The translations under genes were made by a program, and so were the position numbers. The notes under the pieces were generated by a model, which was not told where the DNA came from, did no database searches, and saw nothing but the letters and a program-made list of their open reading frames with translations. This document shows, piece by piece, positions 20,401-26,400 of a stretch of 64,000 nt of DNA; position 1 is the first letter of the stretch; every line of letters begins with the position of its first letter. Origin of the DNA: Rhodococcus sp. UNC23MFCrub1.1 (GTDB taxonomy: Bacteria; Actinomycetota; Actinomycetes; Mycobacteriales; Mycobacteriaceae); the NCBI RefSeq assembly GCF_000686025.1, contig NZ_JMLQ01000002.1, forward strand, positions 248,001 to 312,000, read 5' to 3'.

Positions 20401-23400
20401 AGGTCGCACGCGTAGGTGAGGACGACCGCGAGGCCGGCGCCGGCGGGGCGGACGTCGACGGTGAGGTCGAAGGTCGCGGGTGCCGGCCCGACGTCGAGCA
20501 CCTCGATGTCGGGACTGCCCTGGAGCGGATCCACGTCCTGGAAGGCCAGCACGACTTGGAAGACCGGGTGATGCGCCGACGTGCGAGCCGCACCGAGGGT
20601 GTCGACCACGTGGTCGAACGGGACGTGCGCGTGCGCGAAGGCGTCCACCGTCTCGTCTCGGGTGCGGGAGAGCAGCTCGGCGAACGACTCCGACGGATCC
20701 ACGCGGGTGCGCAGCACGACGGTGTCGACGAACAGGCCGACGAGGTCGTCGAGCGCAGGATCCGGTCGACCCGAGATCGGTGATCCCACCGCGATGTCCG
20801 TCGACCCGGTCCAGCGCGCGAGGGCGACGGCGAGGGAGGTGTGCACGACCATGAACACCGTGGCCCGGTGAGCGACGGCGAGCTCGCTCAGTGCGGCCAC
20901 GGTCGCGTCGTCGAGATCGAGGCGCACCGCGGCACTCGCCCGGCCGCGCCGCTCCGGGCGCGGTCGGTCGAGCGGCATGTCGAGGACGTCGGGCAGTCCG
21001 GAGAGACGGCACTTCCACCACGCCGCCGCGTCGGAGTCGACGCCCAGTTCCGTCTGCCGCACAGCGACGTCGGCGTACTGCACCGACAGTGGCGACTGTG
21101 CCGGTACTCGTCCGGAGCGATGGGACTGGTACGCCGACCGCAGGTCTCGCGTGAGAGGGGCGAGAGACAGACCGTCCGCGGCGATGTGGTGCACGGTCAG
21201 CAGCAGGACGTGCTCGTCGTCGGCGAGGCGCAGCACCTCGGCCCGCAGGGGTGGTTCGGTGGCCAGGTCGAACCGCGTGGTCCGGGCATCCGACAGTCGC
21301 TCCACCAGTGCGTCGGGTGTGACGGCGGTGACCGTGAGGGTGGTCGGCGCCGGGGGCGGCAGCACGACCTGGTGCACGACACCGTCCGCATCGGCGTAGA
21401 CGGTACGGAGGATCTCGTGGCGAGTCATGACGTGACCGATCGCGGACGACAGCGCGCCGAGATCCAGGTCGCCGAGGACGCGCAACGCCAGCGGCATGAC
21501 GTAGGACCCCGGTTCGTACCGGTCGAGGAACCACATCCGGTGTTGGGCGTGCGTGAGCGGGATGCGGTCGGGACGCGCAGCGTGGAACCCGTGGTCGGTG
21601 TACGCGTCTCCCGCATCGACGGCGGCAGCCAGCCCCGCGATGGTCGAGACATCGAAGAGCGTGCGGAGCGTCAGGTCGCGTCCGGTCGCCGACCGGATGC
21701 GCGCGACGACCCGCGCCGCGCTGAGGGAGGTGGCGCCGAGCGCGAAGACGTCGTCGTCGGCACCCACCGGAGCGGACGTCTGCAGGACGGCCTCCACGAT
21801 GTCCGCGACGACACGCTGGGTCGGTGTGAAGGGAGTGCGGTGGACCCGGCCGCGGCGCGCGGGTGCGGGCAGCGCACGCTTGTCGACCTTGCCCGACGCG
21901 GTGAGGGGAATGGTCTCGATCTCCACGATGTCGTCGGGAACCAGATGGCGCGGAAGCGACGAGCGCAGCGACTGCAGCAACGCCTCCGTGACGGCTGAAC
22001 GGCCCCGTGTCGGAACGACGTACGCGACCAGTCGGTCTCCGACGACCGTTAACACCGCGCGGTCGATCAGGCCCGACCGCGTCAGCACGGCCTCGATCTC
22101 CGCCGGCTCGACGCGCACGCCGCGCACGGACAGCTGGTCGTCGCTCCGGCCGAGGAAGTGCAGGTCGCCGGCGGCGGACCAGCGGACGCGATCGCCGGTC
22201 CGGTAGAGACGAGATCCGTCCGGTCCGGCGACGAACCGCTCCGCGGTCAGCGCGCTGCGATGCGCGTAGCCGCGGGCGAGTTGCGCACCACCGAGATACA
22301 GCTCGCCGGGGACGTCGACGGGAACGGGGCGCAGGGCGTCGTCCAGCACGAGGGTCGTCGTGTTCCACACCGGCCGCCCGAGGGGGACGTTCGTCGTGTC
22401 GGCGTCGGTCACGACGTGGGCGGTGACGTCCACCGCCGCTTCGGTCGGCCCGTACAGGTTCACCACTCGTACGGGGAGCACGGCGCGGACGGCGGCGGCG
22501 ACCCCCGCGGGCAGCGCCTCGCCCGACGAGAGGATCGTGCGCAGCGACGTGCAGGCGGCGAGGCCCGGTGCGTCCGCCATGAGCGCCAGCGTCGACGGGA
22601 CGGCGTGCACCACGGTGACGCGGTGCCGTGCGATCAGTTCCACCAGCAGATCGGCGTCGCGGTGGTCGTCCGGATCCGCGACGACGACCCGGGCACCGAT
22701 CTGCCACGGCAGGAACAGCTCCCACACCGAGACGTCGAAGGTGGCGGGTGTCTTGTGGAGCACGACGTCGTCCGCGGTGACACCGACGAACTCGGCGCGC
22801 CAGCGCAGTTGGTTCACGATCGCGGCGTGCGACACCCCGACACCCTTGGGCTGCCCGGTGGAGCCGGACGTGAAGAGCACGTAGGCGAGGTGGTCCGGGC
22901 GCAGGGGTGCGAGGCGATCGTCGTCGGTGAGGGGTGTGTCGGAGAAGGACCCGAGGGGCGCATCGCTGATCGTGATCCACTCGACGTCCTCGGGAAGCGT
23001 TGCCGCACTCCCGATACCGAGCCGCGCACCCGACATGGTCACTGCGTGTCGGAGCCTCTCCGCGGGATGGCCGGGATCGAGCGGGACGTAGTGTGCGCCG
23101 GTGGCCACGACGGCGTGCACGGCGACGAGCAGATCGATCGACCGCTCGAGCGCCACCGCGACGGCCGTCTCCGGTCCGGCGCCGCGGCTGATGAGGTACC
23201 GGGCGAGGCGGTGCACGCGAGCGGAGAACTCGGCTCGGGTGACGTGTCGATCGCCGTGAGTGAAGGCCACACGGGACGGAACCAGAGCCGGCACGGCGTC
23301 CAGGAGTGTGGTGGGGACGAGGGGGTGCCGGGTGGAGTTCCACGTCTCGGTGACGAGGGTGCGCTCCGTGACCCCGAGCAGGTCGATCTCGGCGAGCACA

Positions 23401-26400
23401 CGCGAGGGGTCGAGTGCCTCGAGCACCCGCAGGAGTCGGTCCAGCAGTCGGTCCACGGCGTCGGTGTCGAGGACGTCGCGGCGGTGCGTCGCGCGCACGA
23501 CGAAGCTCTCTCCCGGTTCGACCGCCAGGGACAGCGGGTAGTGCGTCGCGTCCCGTGCCTCGACGCCGAGAACGGAGAGGTCACGCGCCGCCGCGGTCAG
23601 AGCGGTGCGATCCAGTGGATACGACTCGAAGGCGAGCGACGTGTCGAATCCGGCGCCCGGCCCGACCTCCGCCTCGATGGCGGACGGAGCGAGGTGATGA
23701 TGATCGAGCAGCGCGGCCTGCTCACGCTGCAGTCGCTGAGCCGACTCCCGCACCGTCGCTGTGCGATCGAGCCGCACGCGAACCGGAACGGTGGAGATGA
23801 GGAGCCCCACCATGGATGCGGAACCGTCCAGCTCGGCCGGTCGGCCCGAGACGGTGGCTCCGAAGACGACGTCGGTACGGCCCACCGCGGAGCCCAGTAC
23901 GAGTGCCCACGCGAGTTGCACGAGGGTGTTGACCGTGACCCCCGCGGCGCCGGCGCGCGCCAGGAGTTCGGCGGTGCGCTCGGTGCTCAGCGTCGCGATG
24001 CGCTGTCCTGGTGCCTCGTCGGTTCCGGAACCGTGCGCGGGAGCGAGCAGCGTCGCCTCGGTCGATCCGGTCAGGGCCTCCGACCATGCCGCGAGCGAGG
24101 CCGTGGTGTCGCGTTCCCTCACCCACTGCAGGAAGCCGCGGAGTGGAGGCGGCGCGGGCCGGGGTTCCTCGCCGGCGTAGTCGGCCAGGAGGTCGGCGAG
24201 GACGATCGGCAGGGACCAGCCGTCGAGGAGCAGATGGTGATGGGTGAGCACCAGGGTGTGCCGCTCGTCCCCGGTGTGCAGCAGAGCGACGCGCAGCAGC
24301 GGTGCGGCGGCCACGTCGACGGCGACGCCGCGATCGTGCGCGAGGAAGGCGTCGAGCACGGCGGCAGGGTCGGGATCGGCCCGGACGTCCACCTCCGTCC
24401 ACGGCACCGTGACGGATGCCGCGATCACCTGGACGTCCGTCCCGTCGACGGTGGTGTCGAAGGCGACCCGCAGCGCGTCGTGACGGTCCACCAGCGAGTA
24501 CGCGGCCCGCCGCAGACGGTCGGCATCGAGCGCTCCACCGAGGTGCACGATCGTCTGCACCACATAGGGATCGACGCTCCCGGCGGCGAGGCGGGCATGC
24601 ACCAGCAGGCCCGCCTGCAGTGGCGCGGTGGGCAGGACGTCGATCAGCGTGGGATGACGCCCGGTCCACCCGTCGACATCGAATGGTGTCGCATCGACCA
24701 GCGGGAAGTCCGACGGTGACCGCCCGCCGGCGCCGGGGGTGTCGACGTGCCGTGCGACGGCCGTCGCCGCCTCGACCCACAGCGAGACGAAGGCCTCGAC
24801 GTCCGCGTCCGCCAGGACCGCGTCGAGCGTGCTCAGTCGTGCGATCAGGGTGTCCCCGAGGACGACGGTGTCGATCTCGAGCACGGCGGCCGCGCCCAGG
24901 TCCTCGGGCCGTGGTCCCGACAGCGGGGAGATGCCGGGAACCGGGAGCCAGTCACCGGTGTCCGTCGTCGTCATCCTGCCGAGGTGCGCGAACGAGATCT
25001 GCGGTGTCCAGCGCAGGGCGTCGCGCGCGTCGTCGTCTGCCCCGTGTCGCAGCAGCCCGTAGCTCGCGCCGTGGTCGGGAACTCGTGCGAGGTGCTCCTT
25101 GACCCGCAGAATCGCCTCGCCCGCAGCAGGTCCGCCGCGCAGCGCCGCGGCGATGTCGAGACCCGTGAGGTCCAGTCGTACGGGGAACACCGTGGTGAAC
25201 CAGCCGACGGTGCGCCCGGTGTCGGCGCCGGGAACCAGGTCGTCCTCCCGTCCGTGTCCCTCGAGTTGGACGAGCCTGGTCGGTGCGTCGTCCTGTCGCC
25301 ACGCGGCCAGCGCGAGGGCGAGCGCGGCGAGGAGGGCGTCGGTCGGTCCGGCGTGGAACAGGGTGGGCGCGCGGACCAGTAGTGCGTCGGCGATCTCTGC
25401 TGGAAAGGCGACGTCCCGGACCGTCGTGTCCCGTACCCGATCGACGACGGGGTCGAGGAGTCGTTGTCCGAGAACGGGATCGGGGCCGTCCAGAACGCCG
25501 GTCCAGTACGGCAGCCGCGCGCTCGCGTCGTGCGCTGCGAGACCGGACGACCAGCGCCGCATCGACGTGCGGACGGGGGCGAGAGTCGGTGCGACCCCGT
25601 CGCGCACCGCGGCCCACGCCGCGACGAGATCGGCGACGAGGACGCCCCACGACACCACGTCCACCACCAGGTGGTGCGCCGCGATCACGAGGCGTCCCGC
25701 CGTGTGCTCGCCGAGGTCGTTCCAGCCGAGCCCGAGCATCACGCCCTTCTCGGGATCGAGTGTCGCTACGATGTCCTCCACCGCGAGATCGGCGCCGCGG
25801 CGCAGCAGTCCGTCGACCCGGACGACATCCCGCGGGCGCACCTCGAGGTGTACGCCGTCCGCGTCGCGGACGAGCACGGAGCGCAGCATGTCGTGGTGCG
25901 CGACCACGGCCTCGATCGTGGACACCAGGGATGCGCGGTCGATGCCGACCGGGAGCGAGAGCGTGAGGGTCTGAGCGAACCGATCCGGTGTTCCGCCGCG
26001 CTCCAGCAGGTGGCGCACGATGGGTGTCGGGTCGACGCGGCCGATGCCGCTGCCGGGTGGCTCGTCGACGGTGCCGACCGTGTCCGCCACACGCGCGAGC
26101 CCGGCGGCACTGCGTTGTTCCACGACGTCACGAGCGCTGATCCGCACGCCCGACGCCGCCGCGACGGTGACCAGTCGGATCGAGAGGATGCTGTCACCGC
26201 CGAGCGCGAAGAAGTCGTCGTCGACACCGACATCGTTGCGGGACAGCACGTGTGACACCGCGTCGAGCAGCCGCCGCTCGACGTCGGAGGCGGGTTCACG
26301 GCGGGTCGTGGTCCGGCGCTCCGGCTCGGGGAGTGCGCGGACGTCCACCTTGCCGGAGGCGGTCAGTGGGAGCGCGTCCAGCGGCACCACGTGCACCGGG